From Marinifilum flexuosum (lineage in GTDB: Bacteria > Bacteroidota > Bacteroidia > Bacteroidales > Marinifilaceae), in contig NZ_RAPQ01000008.1 of assembly GCF_003610555.1 (NCBI RefSeq), forward strand, positions 1,542,490-1,606,489: a stretch of DNA of 64,000 bases, written 5' to 3'. Position 1 is the stretch's first letter. Every line of letters starts with the position of its first letter. The position numbers were made by a program, and so were the translations under genes. Positions 46,422 through 55,892 of the stretch are shown here, one piece after another. Under the pieces are notes generated by a model that was not told the origin of the DNA, did not search any database, and worked only from the letters and a program-made list of their open reading frames with translations.

Positions 46422-47683
46422 AGTATATCGAAATTGCATTTTGGTTTCTCATCTTTTTTGTAGCCTTTTACCTAAAAGGGTTTACAGTTGGTGGACAAGA
46501 GATGGTTTACTTGTGGAAACTGCCTTTACTGTTGTTCTTGATATCACGAGTAGTTGGTCAGGAAACAAAGCATGCCTTTTTGGTTTTGGCTTATTTGTTT
46601 GCAGCAAAGAATTTGGTGAATGTATCATTCTTTAAGTTTCCAGTAGATTCTATTATCAATTTTATAAAGTATCTAACCATACCGGTTTTTGTTCATTGGA
46701 TTTATCTAAATATTAATAGTGCAAGTACATTAAAAAAGTTAAGGTTGGTGCCTGTATACATGGCAGCCTTTTTTATAGTGTGCAACATTCCTTACTATCT
46801 GGGAGTGTTTGCTGCACCAGTAACCACAATGTTATGGATGGAGGACACACAAATTGATGGATTAATTGGAATGTTGGGAGCACCACATTATACGTCGGCT
46901 GTACTGGCAGTTGCAAGTGTTGTGCTTCTTGATTTTGTGGCTAATAAAAGAGGGAACATTAAAGTGAATCTTATCGTGATTCCCATCCTGATTATAGGTG
47001 TGTTTTTTCTTTTTAAAACCTATACAAGAACAGGTTGGATGATGTTTCTGGTTGGTGTTGTCGTTTTGTTTGCCAGAAAAGTATCTTTTAAAAACTTAGG
47101 GAAAATTGCTGCTTTTGGAGTACTGATGGCAATTGGTTTGTCGGTATTGTTTCAAACCAACGAGGGATTTCGAAGAAGGATTATGGATGAACGAGCCGGA
47201 CAGGAGGACAAGTCTGCCTATGAGACAGTTGGATCAGGGCGATTGCAAATTGCTGATATTTATCTGACCAATCTTTATGAAAGCAACTTTGTTACCTATC
47301 TGTTTGGCATGGGAATGGAAGAATCGATGCGAAGGTATGAACAGAAAGATGGCATGCCTTTGTTTGCTCACAATGGCTTTATTCAAACCTTAGTTGACAA
47401 TGGAATTATTGGTTTCATGTTGTATATGTTATTTCTGATCACACTTTACAGGGCCATTGCAGGGGCCGAAAGTAGTCACAATCAATTGACAATGGCAATG
47501 TTTTTTATGTTTCTGTCATGTTTGGCTACTCAGCAAGCCAATTATTTTCTGGTGGATGTATTTCTTTCCATTTACATTGGAATTGCTTTGATTGAATCGA
47601 GGGTAAATCGTTATATCGATTTTAAAAGGAAATCTGACATTTACAAAAACATGAAGCCCTCATATCCTTTCTATAAAAGATAA
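46418..47683 (+). CDS. O-antigen polymerase/ligase-like membrane protein (Wzy candidate)
   Basis: 421 residues from MKYIEIAFWFL, whose ATG overlaps the preceding stop (ATGA); the upstream frame extension to 46388 is not needed. About ten or more hydrophobic segments, with a large periplasmic loop before FAHNGFIQTLVDNGIIGFMLY, the H-N-x-(Y/F/I) signature of the O-antigen ligase/polymerase (Wzy_C/WaaL) superfamily. As the only such gene in the locus, it is the likely polymerase of the repeat unit. Confidence 0.85.
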   Translation: MKYIEIAFWFLIFFVAFYLKGFTVGGQEMVYLWKLPLLLFLISRVVGQETKHAFLVLAYLFAAKNLVNVSFFKFPVDSIINFIKYLTIPVFVHWIYLNINSASTLKKLRLVPVYMAAFFIVCNIPYYLGVFAAPVTTMLWMEDTQIDGLIGMLGAPHYTSAVLAVASVVLLDFVANKRGNIKVNLIVIPILIIGVFFLFKTYTRTGWMMFLVGVVVLFARKVSFKNLGKIAAFGVLMAIGLSVLFQTNEGFRRRIMDERAGQEDKSAYETVGSGRLQIADIYLTNLYESNFVTYLFGMGMEESMRRYEQKDGMPLFAHNGFIQTLVDNGIIGFMLYMLFLITLYRAIAGAESSHNQLTMAMFFMFLSCLATQQANYFLVDVFLSIYIGIALIESRVNRYIDFKRKSDIYKNMKPSYPFYKR

Positions 47684-47693
47684 GATCACGTAA

Positions 47694-48836
47694 ATGTATA
47701 GCTTTAGTTTAATTACATTAGAAGACCTTCAGCAGATTGAGTATTCCAGTAAGTTTCCGGGGACTCAGACTTCTTGGATTGCAGATTGGTATCATACATT
47801 CAAAAAGCATAACGATAATCATTTCGGGCTTGACAAAAAAGCTTACATCGTTACTGCTTATGAGGGAAATAAGTTGGTTGCCATTGTTCCATTGATGAGG
47901 CTAACGCGAACTTATTTCAAATACTTTAAATTGCAGTTTCTTGAATTTCTTGGACAGCAATGGTCGGGAATGGGGCATGATATTATTGTAATCAGGGAGC
48001 TAGAAGCTGGTTTTGTTGAAGAGTTGTTTTATTGGATCAAAAGAAATATTTCCTATCATTTTTTATTTCTTAAATATCTTCCATCGAGTAGTAGGTTAAA
48101 ATCTAAGTTTCGTTTTTATAGATACGCTGGCGCTCCGTTTGTTCAAACATCTTCTTTTTCTGATTACGAAAGATTTCGATTAAAAGTGTACTCCAGAAAA
48201 TTCAGAGAAGATCTTCGCAGAACCTATCGAAGAATTAAAAGAGATGGATTTAAAATGGAGGTAGAACAACATGAAATTGATGAATACAGTTTAGCGGCCA
48301 TTAGGAATATCTCGGCAAGTAAAACTACTGATGGGAAAAGTGATTTGTATGAGAACAAACTCAAAGAAGATTTTCATTTAAAGATATATAGACAGAATCC
48401 ATCTAAAGTGGTTTTTATAAAGTTTAATGGCGAAGCCGTAGCTTATGGTACTTTAATAGATATTAATGGACAAAGGATTGGTGTTGACTCTGCTTTTGAT
48501 AGAAAATTCAGAAAATATGGAGTCGGAATTCATTGTATTGACCAGGTAATTCGTGATGGCTTTGAAGACAATGTTCAAAAATTATCATTCGGATTGGGAA
48601 TGGATACCTATAAGTTTCAATTTACCAATTGCATAGAAGAGTTTTTTATGTGCTATGACTTTAAAATCAGACTGAAGTCATTATTGGTATTGCCTTATTT
48701 TCATTACCGAATAAAAAAAATGAATCAGGATGTTTCTTTGGTGATGGAGAGAAACAAACAGCAAGTAATAACAGATGCAGAGAATAATAAAACCTCTAAT
48801 GACAAATTCAATTTTGTTGAAAGTGTTGAGATATAG
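47694..48836 (+). CDS. GNAT/FemAB-like acyltransferase, paralogue 1 of 3 (CelD/BcsL type)
   Basis: 380 residues. The pattern (WIADWYHTF near the N-terminus, AIVPLM, EFLGQQWSG, KFREDLRRTYRRIKRDG, AVAYGTLIDINGQRIGVDSAFDRKFRKYGVG, then LSFGLGMDTYKFQFTN) fits the Acetyltransf_6/CelD group of the GNAT fold, related to FemAB. It probably transfers an acyl group to a sugar amine in the cytosol. It is the first of three adjacent paralogues separated by 38-39 bp. Confidence 0.82.
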   Translation: MYSFSLITLEDLQQIEYSSKFPGTQTSWIADWYHTFKKHNDNHFGLDKKAYIVTAYEGNKLVAIVPLMRLTRTYFKYFKLQFLEFLGQQWSGMGHDIIVIRELEAGFVEELFYWIKRNISYHFLFLKYLPSSSRLKSKFRFYRYAGAPFVQTSSFSDYERFRLKVYSRKFREDLRRTYRRIKRDGFKMEVEQHEIDEYSLAAIRNISASKTTDGKSDLYENKLKEDFHLKIYRQNPSKVVFIKFNGEAVAYGTLIDINGQRIGVDSAFDRKFRKYGVGIHCIDQVIRDGFEDNVQKLSFGLGMDTYKFQFTNCIEEFFMCYDFKIRLKSLLVLPYFHYRIKKMNQDVSLVMERNKQQVITDAENNKTSNDKFNFVESVEI

Positions 48837-48875
48837 ATTTATTATACGCAAAGAAGTTTAATGCCCTAGGTTCTA

Positions 48876-50054
48876 ATGTATCGTTTCGAAACCATTTCGA
48901 TTGAAGAACTCGAAAATTTTCAATACAACACCAATTGTCCTAGCTGTAGATTCGAATGGATTTATAGTTGGTATCAGGTTTTTGAGAAAGTAGAAAACAA
49001 TATTGTTGGGTTTAAAAAGAAGCCCTTCATCATTCTTGTTTATAAGGAGGAGAAGTTAACTGCGATTATTCCTTTATTAAAATTAGTGAGGATATACTTA
49101 AAGTTTATTCGCATATCCTTTCTTGAATTCTTTGGTCAACAATGGTCTAGCTTAGGGAATGATATTTTGATTGTTGAGGAAGTTGATAAACTGTTTTATC
49201 GTGAATTGAGGCATTGGATCAGGAAAAATATTTCCTATGATATCATTTTTCTAAAGTACATACCAAAGCAGTCTGAATTGGTAAAGTGTTTCCGATTGTT
49301 TCATTATTCAGTAGCTCCTTGTGTACAATTAAATCGATATGAAGGATATCAGGATTTTACTAAAAAAGTATACTCTAAAAAGTTTAGAGAAGAACTTAAA
49401 CGTACCGCAAGAAAGTTGGCAAGAGAAAATTTGGAATATACTATAGAGGTTAGAGCGGTTAGTAAAGAAAATTTAAAATTGATTAAGCATATCTCAAAAT
49501 CAAAAGAGATAGATGGCAAAAGTTTTTTATATGGAAACTTCGAAAAAGAAGCCTTTCATTTAAGTATTTATGAGAGTTTTCCATCTCAGATAATATTGCT
49601 AAAGCTCAATGATGAGATTGTTGCCTATTCTACATCAATTGATTGGCAAGGGAAACGATTGGCAATAGACTCATCCTTTAATAGAAGATTTCGAAAATAT
49701 GGTATTGGGATTCACTGCGTAGATTCTTTTATCAGGAATGCATTTGATGATAAGATGAAGAAATTATCATTGGGTATGGGACATGATTCGTACAAGTACA
49801 GGTTTTGTGACGATATGGATCAATTTTTTATGTGTTTTGATTACAAAATCAGTTGGAAATCTTTATTGGCTTTGCCCTACATTAAGTATAGATTGATCAA
49901 AACAGACAAAGAGATTCTAGCAAAAAACCAAAAGATATCCGCAATTATAGAAAAGAATAAGCAAAAGAGCAGAAATAAGGAAGAATTAAAAATAAAGACG
50001 AACCATAAAACCTCTATTAATAAAATTAATATTTCTGAACGTGTTGAAATGTAG
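48876..50054 (+). CDS. GNAT/FemAB-like acyltransferase, paralogue 2 of 3
   Basis: 392 residues, collinear with the genes on either side: ETISIEELENFQYN, FEWIYSWYQVFEKVENN, FLEFFGQQWSSLGND, KKFREELKRTARKLARE, DSSFNRRFRKYGIGIHCVDS and LSLGMGHDSYKYRFCDD. It carries a longer Lys/Asn-rich tail (about 345-392) than copy 3 and shares the tail ending (S-E/R-V-E) with copy 1. The upstream spacer also resembles the one before copy 3, so the duplicated unit included the 5' region. Confidence 0.82.
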   Translation: MYRFETISIEELENFQYNTNCPSCRFEWIYSWYQVFEKVENNIVGFKKKPFIILVYKEEKLTAIIPLLKLVRIYLKFIRISFLEFFGQQWSSLGNDILIVEEVDKLFYRELRHWIRKNISYDIIFLKYIPKQSELVKCFRLFHYSVAPCVQLNRYEGYQDFTKKVYSKKFREELKRTARKLARENLEYTIEVRAVSKENLKLIKHISKSKEIDGKSFLYGNFEKEAFHLSIYESFPSQIILLKLNDEIVAYSTSIDWQGKRLAIDSSFNRRFRKYGIGIHCVDSFIRNAFDDKMKKLSLGMGHDSYKYRFCDDMDQFFMCFDYKISWKSLLALPYIKYRLIKTDKEILAKNQKISAIIEKNKQKSRNKEELKIKTNHKTSINKINISERVEM

Positions 50055-50092
50055 AATGGTATTATTCTAAAGAGTTTAAACCCTAAAATCTA

Positions 50093-51169
50093 ATGTATAA
50101 TTTTGAAACCATTTCAATTAAAGAACTTGAGAACCTTGAGTATAAAGCAAATTTTCCTAGCAATAGATTCGAATGGATTTATAGTTGGTATGAGGTTTTC
50201 GAGAAAGTGGAAAACAATGTAATAGGTTTTCAGAAGCAAGCTTATATTGTAACTGCTTATGAAAATAACCAATTGGTTGCCATTATTCCTCTTGTAAAGC
50301 TAATTCGTAAGTTTTGTAAATGTATAAAGCTTGAATTTGTTGAGTTTCTTGGACAGCAATGGTCCTGCATTGGACATGATTTAATCGTACTCAAAGAATT
50401 AGATTCTAGTTTTACGAAACAGCTTCTTAGCTGGATCAAAAAGAACATTCGTTATCATTTCATCTTTTTCAAGTATGTTCCTAAAAAATCGATTCTGACA
50501 AAAAACTTTAAGATGTATCGATACTCGGGAGCTCCCATGATTTGCATTTCGGATTACAGAGATTACAATGAGTTTGCTAAAAAGGTTTATGCAAAGAAGT
50601 TTCGGAAGAAGTTAGAGAGAACCTTACGAAAGATTGAAAAAGATGGATTTCGTTTAAGCTTGTCCTACGAGGAAATCAACTCATCCAATTTTGAGACCAT
50701 TAAAAGAATATCAAAATCAAAAATGCTGGATGGAAAAAGCTTTGTATATGATGATGTAAACAAGGAAAAGTTTCATAAAAGTCTGTACCATAAGTTTCCA
50801 TCGCATGTGATGTTCGCCAAGTTTAATGATTACCCGGTTGCCTATGTGGCAAATATAGATTGTGATAATGCAAGGATTGCCATTGATTGTGCTTTCGATC
50901 GCGATTATAGAATTTATGGAGTAGGTGTTCAGTGCATGGATTGTAACATTCGAAAGTCATTTTCGCTGAACAAGGAGAAATACTCTTTCGGAGTTGGCAT
51001 GGATGTATATAAGTTCCAGTTCACAAAGACTGCAATGCCATTTTACATGTGTTTCGGCCTACAGAATAGACTGAAATCATTTTTAGCAAAGCCATTTGTT
51101 TTGTATAGAGCAAAGAAATCTGATCAGAAATCCAAGCAAGAATTTGAAGGAGTAGAAGAATACGTATGA
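50093..51169 (+). CDS. GNAT/FemAB-like acyltransferase, paralogue 3 of 3
   Basis: 358 residues. Its first 50 residues are very close to copy 2 (ETISIKELENLEYK, FEWIYSWYEVFEKVENN). Core motifs VEFLGQQWSCIGHD, KKFRKKLERTLRKIEKDG, CAFDRDYRIYGVG and FGVGMDVYKFQFTK are kept. The last four bases ATGA start the deacetylase gene. Divergence in the middle of the chain suggests different acyl donors or acceptors rather than redundancy. Confidence 0.82.
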   Translation: MYNFETISIKELENLEYKANFPSNRFEWIYSWYEVFEKVENNVIGFQKQAYIVTAYENNQLVAIIPLVKLIRKFCKCIKLEFVEFLGQQWSCIGHDLIVLKELDSSFTKQLLSWIKKNIRYHFIFFKYVPKKSILTKNFKMYRYSGAPMICISDYRDYNEFAKKVYAKKFRKKLERTLRKIEKDGFRLSLSYEEINSSNFETIKRISKSKMLDGKSFVYDDVNKEKFHKSLYHKFPSHVMFAKFNDYPVAYVANIDCDNARIAIDCAFDRDYRIYGVGVQCMDCNIRKSFSLNKEKYSFGVGMDVYKFQFTKTAMPFYMCFGLQNRLKSFLAKPFVLYRAKKSDQKSKQEFEGVEEYV

Positions 51170-52077
51170 AGAAACTAATTGCCAACATACTAGGATATCT
51201 ATTGCTGTTGATATTTGGAAAGTCAGCTTTAAAGCAGTTCGATAAACAGGTGTTATCCATCTATTTTCACGATCCTTCGCTTTTGCTTTTTAAAGGAATC
51301 ATTGGCTTTTTGCTTTCGAAAGGCTTCAGGTTTATTTCGGAGGAAGAATATTTTCAAATCATTAGTGGAGAGAAGAATGTAGAAGGAAGAACAGCCTTTA
51401 TTTCTTTTGATGATGGGTGGAAAGGCAATTTAAAATTGATTCCAATTCTTGAGAAATATCAAATACCAGCAACTTTCTTTATTCCCGTTCGACCTGTAAT
51501 GACTGGAAATTTTTGGTGGGAGTTTGCCGCTCAGTTTGTGGAGGAAAACGAGGAATTTAAATCTGTTGAAGAACTGAAGAAATTGCCAAACGATAGAAGG
51601 ATGCAGTTGATTCGAGGTGCTGCAGGCAGATATGATTTAAAGAGATCTTGTATTGAACTGTCAGAGTTAAAACGCTTAAACGAGAATCCATTCATTACAA
51701 TTGGATCTCATACCTATCATCATCCGATTACCATACAATGTTCGGATGAGGAATTGGATTTTGAATATCGTGAATCTAAAAAAACATTGGAAGAGTGGTT
51801 ATCGGTAGAAATTAATTCTTTTTCCTTTCCCAATGGCGACTATAACCAAAGAGATTTGGACTTACTGAAGAAGTACAATTACAAGATGGCTTTTACTGTG
51901 AATCCTGAATTGAATTTGAATTTCATCTCTGAGTTCCAGATTCCAAGAGTATCCATCAATTCGAATGGAGGAAAATATGAGAACATTGCACGAATGCTTC
52001 GTGTTTGGCACAAATTTGTTCAGCCGCTGCAGCAAAAGCAAGCATTGTTATTCAATCCTAAATTATCAGGAAGTTAA
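51166..52077 (+). CDS. Polysaccharide deacetylase (NodB homology domain)
   Basis: 303 residues. NodB motifs are present: SFDDGWKGN (catalytic Asp and metal Asp), SHTYHHP (H-x3-H metal site) and SFPNGDYN. It removes N-acetyl groups from a sugar in the repeat unit or polymer. A hydrophobic N-terminus (KKLIANILGYLLLLIFG) may anchor it in the inner membrane. Coupled by ATGA to the third GNAT gene, which suggests deacetylation followed by re-acylation by the neighbouring transferases. Confidence 0.9.
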   Translation: MKKLIANILGYLLLLIFGKSALKQFDKQVLSIYFHDPSLLLFKGIIGFLLSKGFRFISEEEYFQIISGEKNVEGRTAFISFDDGWKGNLKLIPILEKYQIPATFFIPVRPVMTGNFWWEFAAQFVEENEEFKSVEELKKLPNDRRMQLIRGAAGRYDLKRSCIELSELKRLNENPFITIGSHTYHHPITIQCSDEELDFEYRESKKTLEEWLSVEINSFSFPNGDYNQRDLDLLKKYNYKMAFTVNPELNLNFISEFQIPRVSINSNGGKYENIARMLRVWHKFVQPLQQKQALLFNPKLSGS

Positions 52078-52091
52078 TATCAATTAAACGG

Positions 52092-53174
52092 ATGAAAGAG
52101 GTTCTATACATAGCACCGGGTAATCAGAATTCGAAAGGTGGAATTGGATTGTGTGTAAACAATTATTCGAAACACATGTCCGACTTTAAGGTTTTGGTTA
52201 CGCATCGGTTTACATCCAAATTGATGAACACTTTATGGTTCCCGATTTGCATTGTGGAGTTGTTGTGGATTCTGATTAAAGATCGGGATATTAAAATTCT
52301 TCACATTCATGGGGCATCGAAAGGTAGTTTTTACAGGAAGTACATTTTGTATGCATTTGCAAGAGCATTTTCCAATAAGAAAATTATCTATCACATACAT
52401 GGAGGAGGTTTTCGGGACTTTTACCTGGGATCATCAAAGTTTATACAGCGTAGAATTCGATATTTAATTAATACTGCAGATTTGGTGATTTGCTTGTCGG
52501 AAAAATGGAAGCACTTTTACACCAGTGCCTTTAAGCCAAAACAGATCAGAATCTTAAATAATATGATTCTTCCTCCGTTTAATACTGAAAGAAAGCTATC
52601 CAAGGATAAGTTTAGGTTGTTTTTCCTGGGATTGATTGGTGATAACAAAGGCATTTTCGACTTGATTAAGATTATTGCAAAAAACAGAAGTCAATTTGAG
52701 GATAAACTGGAGCTTGTGATCGCTGGAAATGGGGAAGTGGATCGATTGACCAATACCATTTCGAAATGGAAGATGCAGAAAATCGTTCATTTTAAAGGTT
52801 GGGCCAACGAAGAAAAGAAAGAAGAGCTTTTTCGATCATCGGATGCATTTATTCTGCCATCCTATAAAGAAGGTTTGCCTTTATCCATTCTTGAAGCCAT
52901 GAGCTATGGATTGCCTATAATATCAAGTAAAGTGGGAGGGATTCCAGATTTGATTCACAAAGGGAAAAATGGAATACTTGTGGTTCCCGGTAATCAAAGA
53001 GCCATTAAAAATGCAATCGTCAAGTTGATGACAAACCAAGCTCTTTGCATAAACTACTCACAAAATTCAACAAGAGCAGTTGTTGATTTTTATCCAGATC
53101 GTGTATTAAAAACATTATTCTCAATCTACCATGAATTACAGGGGAATAAGGGATTACTTTTTGAGCAAAATTAA
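52092..53174 (+). CDS. Family 4 glycosyltransferase
   Basis: 360 residues with the GT-B fold. The N-terminal half has PGNQNSKGGIGLCVNNYSKHM; the C-terminal half has LFFLGLIGDNKGIFDLIKII and the donor-binding EX7E region PSYKEGLPLSILEAMSYGLPIISSKVGGIPD (cited in part). It adds a sugar to the growing repeat unit. Its 3' end overlaps the next gene by 44 bp. Confidence 0.92.
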   Translation: MKEVLYIAPGNQNSKGGIGLCVNNYSKHMSDFKVLVTHRFTSKLMNTLWFPICIVELLWILIKDRDIKILHIHGASKGSFYRKYILYAFARAFSNKKIIYHIHGGGFRDFYLGSSKFIQRRIRYLINTADLVICLSEKWKHFYTSAFKPKQIRILNNMILPPFNTERKLSKDKFRLFFLGLIGDNKGIFDLIKIIAKNRSQFEDKLELVIAGNGEVDRLTNTISKWKMQKIVHFKGWANEEKKEELFRSSDAFILPSYKEGLPLSILEAMSYGLPIISSKVGGIPDLIHKGKNGILVVPGNQRAIKNAIVKLMTNQALCINYSQNSTRAVVDFYPDRVLKTLFSIYHELQGNKGLLFEQN

Positions 53175-54459
53175 ATTCGGTATCGGGTTTGAAAGGGAAT
53201 TGAAAAGAATTAAGGAGCTATACTCAATTAGTGAATCCCAATTGTCAGAATTAAAAAACAAAGAATTTGTAAAGCAGTATCGAAATGCCTACCTAAACTC
53301 CAAGTTCTACAATGAGTTGTATCGAAAGCATGGCTTAAGTGTACATTCGGTAAAATCGATTGACGACGCAGAGAAAATACCAATCATTACAAAAGATGAT
53401 ATTAGGCATCGTGTTGATGATTTGTTGACGACAAACCGTTTGTTTGTTTACAAAGCTTTTACAAGTGGAACAACAGGTTCGCCATTAAAACTGTATCGCG
53501 ATTATCGGTCGGTTTGCAAGGAATACTCCTACGGATACTATTTTCAGAATATCCATGGATACAAGCTAGGCGATAAGGTGATATCCATAAAAGGAGATTT
53601 GGACAAGGATGAAATTTCGAGGTTTGACAAGGCCTTGAATACATTGCATTTATCGAGTTATAACCTGAACGAGAAGAACATCCTAAGGTATTATGAATTA
53701 ATTAAGGAGTTTGAACCAAAAGTGGTTAAGGCTTATCCTAGTTCGTTGCAGATTTTATCGACAGAATTGTACAAAAAAGGATTGGATTTGTACATTCCGA
53801 TTGCATTTACTTCATCTGAAGTATTGCACGATTGGCAAAGACGAATTATTGAAAGGATACTGCATTCCAAAGTGATTGATTGGTATGGAAATTCGGAGCA
53901 AACCATTGCTTTGGGACAGGTAAAAGAAAACTTGTATCAGGATGCTCCATTGTATGGACACATTGAGGTAAAAGAGAACCACATCATCACCACTGGGTTC
54001 ATCAATAAATCATTCCCATTGATTCGTTACCAGGTAGATGATATTATCAAGTTAAAGTGTGATGCGAGTTGTATTCGTTGTTGCACCGAACGAATAATTG
54101 GACGCGATAACCAATATGTAAGGTTAAAGAATGGACAGCAGGTTGGCTTGCTCGATCATGCATTTAATTTCAGCAACATTAAAAATATCCTGGCTGCACA
54201 AATTGTTCAGAAAGTGCCAGGCGAAATCGATTTGAATATTATACCTGATTACAATTTTACAGAGCAAGATAAAGAAGAATTGCTAAAGAATCTTACGCAG
54301 TTGGTAACAGAAGATTGTAAGATTCATTACAATGAGATAAGCGAAGATCAGATTATAAGAACAAAGGCTGGAAAGTTTAATTTGATGGTTTCCTATTTGG
54401 ACACCAAGGATAAGGATGCTGCGGCGAAGGAGATCTTGAAGGAGATTGATACAGCTTAA
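53131..54459 (+). CDS. CapK/PaaK-like adenylate-forming protein, paralogue 1
   Basis: 442 residues of the phenylacetate-CoA ligase family. The AMP-binding P-loop-like motif is FTSGTTGSPLKLYRD; later PSSLQILSTELYKK, FTSSEVLHDWQRRIIE, DWYGNSEQTIALGQ and FPLIRYQVDDIIKL are typical. The start at 53131 overlaps the GT4 gene by 44 bp, yet aligns residue for residue with the start of paralogue 2 (MNYRGIRDYFLSKIKF against MAVQLIKDLIAYKIKF), which supports it. CapK-type proteins occur in capsule loci and probably activate a carboxylate for transfer to the glycan. Confidence 0.88.
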   Translation: MNYRGIRDYFLSKIKFGIGFERELKRIKELYSISESQLSELKNKEFVKQYRNAYLNSKFYNELYRKHGLSVHSVKSIDDAEKIPIITKDDIRHRVDDLLTTNRLFVYKAFTSGTTGSPLKLYRDYRSVCKEYSYGYYFQNIHGYKLGDKVISIKGDLDKDEISRFDKALNTLHLSSYNLNEKNILRYYELIKEFEPKVVKAYPSSLQILSTELYKKGLDLYIPIAFTSSEVLHDWQRRIIERILHSKVIDWYGNSEQTIALGQVKENLYQDAPLYGHIEVKENHIITTGFINKSFPLIRYQVDDIIKLKCDASCIRCCTERIIGRDNQYVRLKNGQQVGLLDHAFNFSNIKNILAAQIVQKVPGEIDLNIIPDYNFTEQDKEELLKNLTQLVTEDCKIHYNEISEDQIIRTKAGKFNLMVSYLDTKDKDAAAKEILKEIDTA

Positions 54460-54470
54460 AAGATTTGTAA

Positions 54471-54567
54471 ACCACGAATTTTACAGATTACACGAATAGA
54501 TTCATATTTTGGTTTATGTGAATTATTTGATGATTGATAATTCGTGAAAATTGGTAAAATTCGTGGT
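54471..54567. repeat. Inverted repeat ACCACGAATTTTAC / GTAAAATTCGTGGT between the CapK paralogues
   Basis: Exact 14-bp arms at 54471-54484 and 54554-54567, with inner partly paired CACGAAT / ATTCGTG. It resembles the 'CCACGAATTACACGAAT' intergenic repeat I associate with Bacteroidota genomes. It interrupts an otherwise closely packed operon. Confidence 0.75.
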
Positions 54568-54573
54568 TCATAC

Positions 54574-54600
54574 AAAGGTAATAAAGGTAATAAAGGTAAT
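54574..54600. repeat. Three tandem copies of AAAGGTAAT
   Basis: Three exact 9-bp units immediately before the second CapK gene, ending 18 bp before its ATG. A variable copy number here would change the distance to the start codon. Confidence 0.75.
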
Positions 54601-54618
54601 TCGTAGTTAGTTGAAGAT

Positions 54619-55884
54619 ATGGCAGTACAGTTAATAAAAGATTTGATTGCCTATAAAATAAAATTTGGCAGAGCATTCGAGCGTGAATTGCGACGGATTA
54701 TTGAACTGGATCAAATGTCTAAAGCTGAGATTTTAGAATTGAAAAGTGAAGAGTTCGTGAAGCAATATCGTAATGCTTATACCAATGCTGAATTCTACAA
54801 ACAATTCTACAAAAAGCATGGATTGAATCTTTATTCAGTAAAGGATTTGTCTGATAAGAACAAACTACCCATTATTTCGAAGGTGGATGTTCGTAATCAT
54901 GCCAAGACGATGTTGACTAAACCAAAATTGTGCGTGTTTAAAGCTTATTCGAGTGGAACAACAGGTACACCATTACAGGTTTACAGAGATTTTTCCTCTA
55001 CAATAAAAGAGTATGCTTACGGTCACTTCTTTCAGCAAATGCATGGCTATCATTTGGGTGATCCGGTAATATCCTTACGAGGAACTTTAAACCGAAATAC
55101 ATTTTCTTATTACGATAAGAGCAATAATGTATTGTATTTGTCATCTTATCACTTAAAGTCGGAAAGAATTGATGAATACTACAAGCTAATTAAGGATTTT
55201 AATCCCAAGGTAATTAAGGCCTATCCGAGTTCCATGCACATTCTGGCGACAGAATTGCACAAGAAAGATTTGAGTTTAGACATTCCGATTGCTTTTACAT
55301 CATCGGAGGTTTTGCATGGATTCCAGAAAGATATTGTTGAGAAAACCCTGAATACAAAAATATACGATTGGTATGGCAATGCAGAGCAAACAGTCGCTTT
55401 GGGGCAGTTCGAGGATGAATTGTATCGTGAGTTTCCATTGTATTCTCATACCGAGTTTGAAGATGACCATTTGATTACCACAAGTTTTATTAACTCAGCT
55501 TTTCCGTTGATTCGTTATCGAGTAGATGATGTGGTGCAATTGGCTGAATGTAGCAATGGTATTTGCGTGATCAAAAAGATTGAAGGCAGAGATGATGATT
55601 ACATTGTTTTAAAGGATGGACAACGAATTGGTCGGCTTGATTTGGCCTTTAAAAAAGCTAAGAATTTGTTAGCTGCTCAAATTGTGCAAGATGAACCTGG
55701 CATTATTCGGGTAAACCTGATTCCGGACAAGAGATTTGATAAAAGTGATTTGGATGCAATAGAATTGAACTTGCGTGATTTACTTGGGGATGAATGCATG
55801 ATTCGTTTTGATAAGATAGAAACAGATCAGTTGATTAGAACAGCCAAAGGGAAATTTAATCTTGTGGTTTCCCAACTTAAATAA
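54619..55884 (+). CDS. CapK/PaaK-like adenylate-forming protein, paralogue 2
   Basis: 421 residues, collinear with paralogue 1: YSSGTTGTPLQVYRD, PSSMHILATELHKKD, FTSSEVLHGFQKDIVE, DWYGNAEQTVALGQ and FPLIRYRVDDVVQL. The CxxC-type cysteines near the paralogue 1 C-terminal domain (CDASCIRCC) are replaced here by CSNGIC. The duplication implies two activated acyl groups or a donor-acceptor division of labour. Repeats flank the gene on both sides. Confidence 0.87.
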   Translation: MAVQLIKDLIAYKIKFGRAFERELRRIIELDQMSKAEILELKSEEFVKQYRNAYTNAEFYKQFYKKHGLNLYSVKDLSDKNKLPIISKVDVRNHAKTMLTKPKLCVFKAYSSGTTGTPLQVYRDFSSTIKEYAYGHFFQQMHGYHLGDPVISLRGTLNRNTFSYYDKSNNVLYLSSYHLKSERIDEYYKLIKDFNPKVIKAYPSSMHILATELHKKDLSLDIPIAFTSSEVLHGFQKDIVEKTLNTKIYDWYGNAEQTVALGQFEDELYREFPLYSHTEFEDDHLITTSFINSAFPLIRYRVDDVVQLAECSNGICVIKKIEGRDDDYIVLKDGQRIGRLDLAFKKAKNLLAAQIVQDEPGIIRVNLIPDKRFDKSDLDAIELNLRDLLGDECMIRFDKIETDQLIRTAKGKFNLVVSQLK

Positions 55885-55892
55885 TTTTAGTT

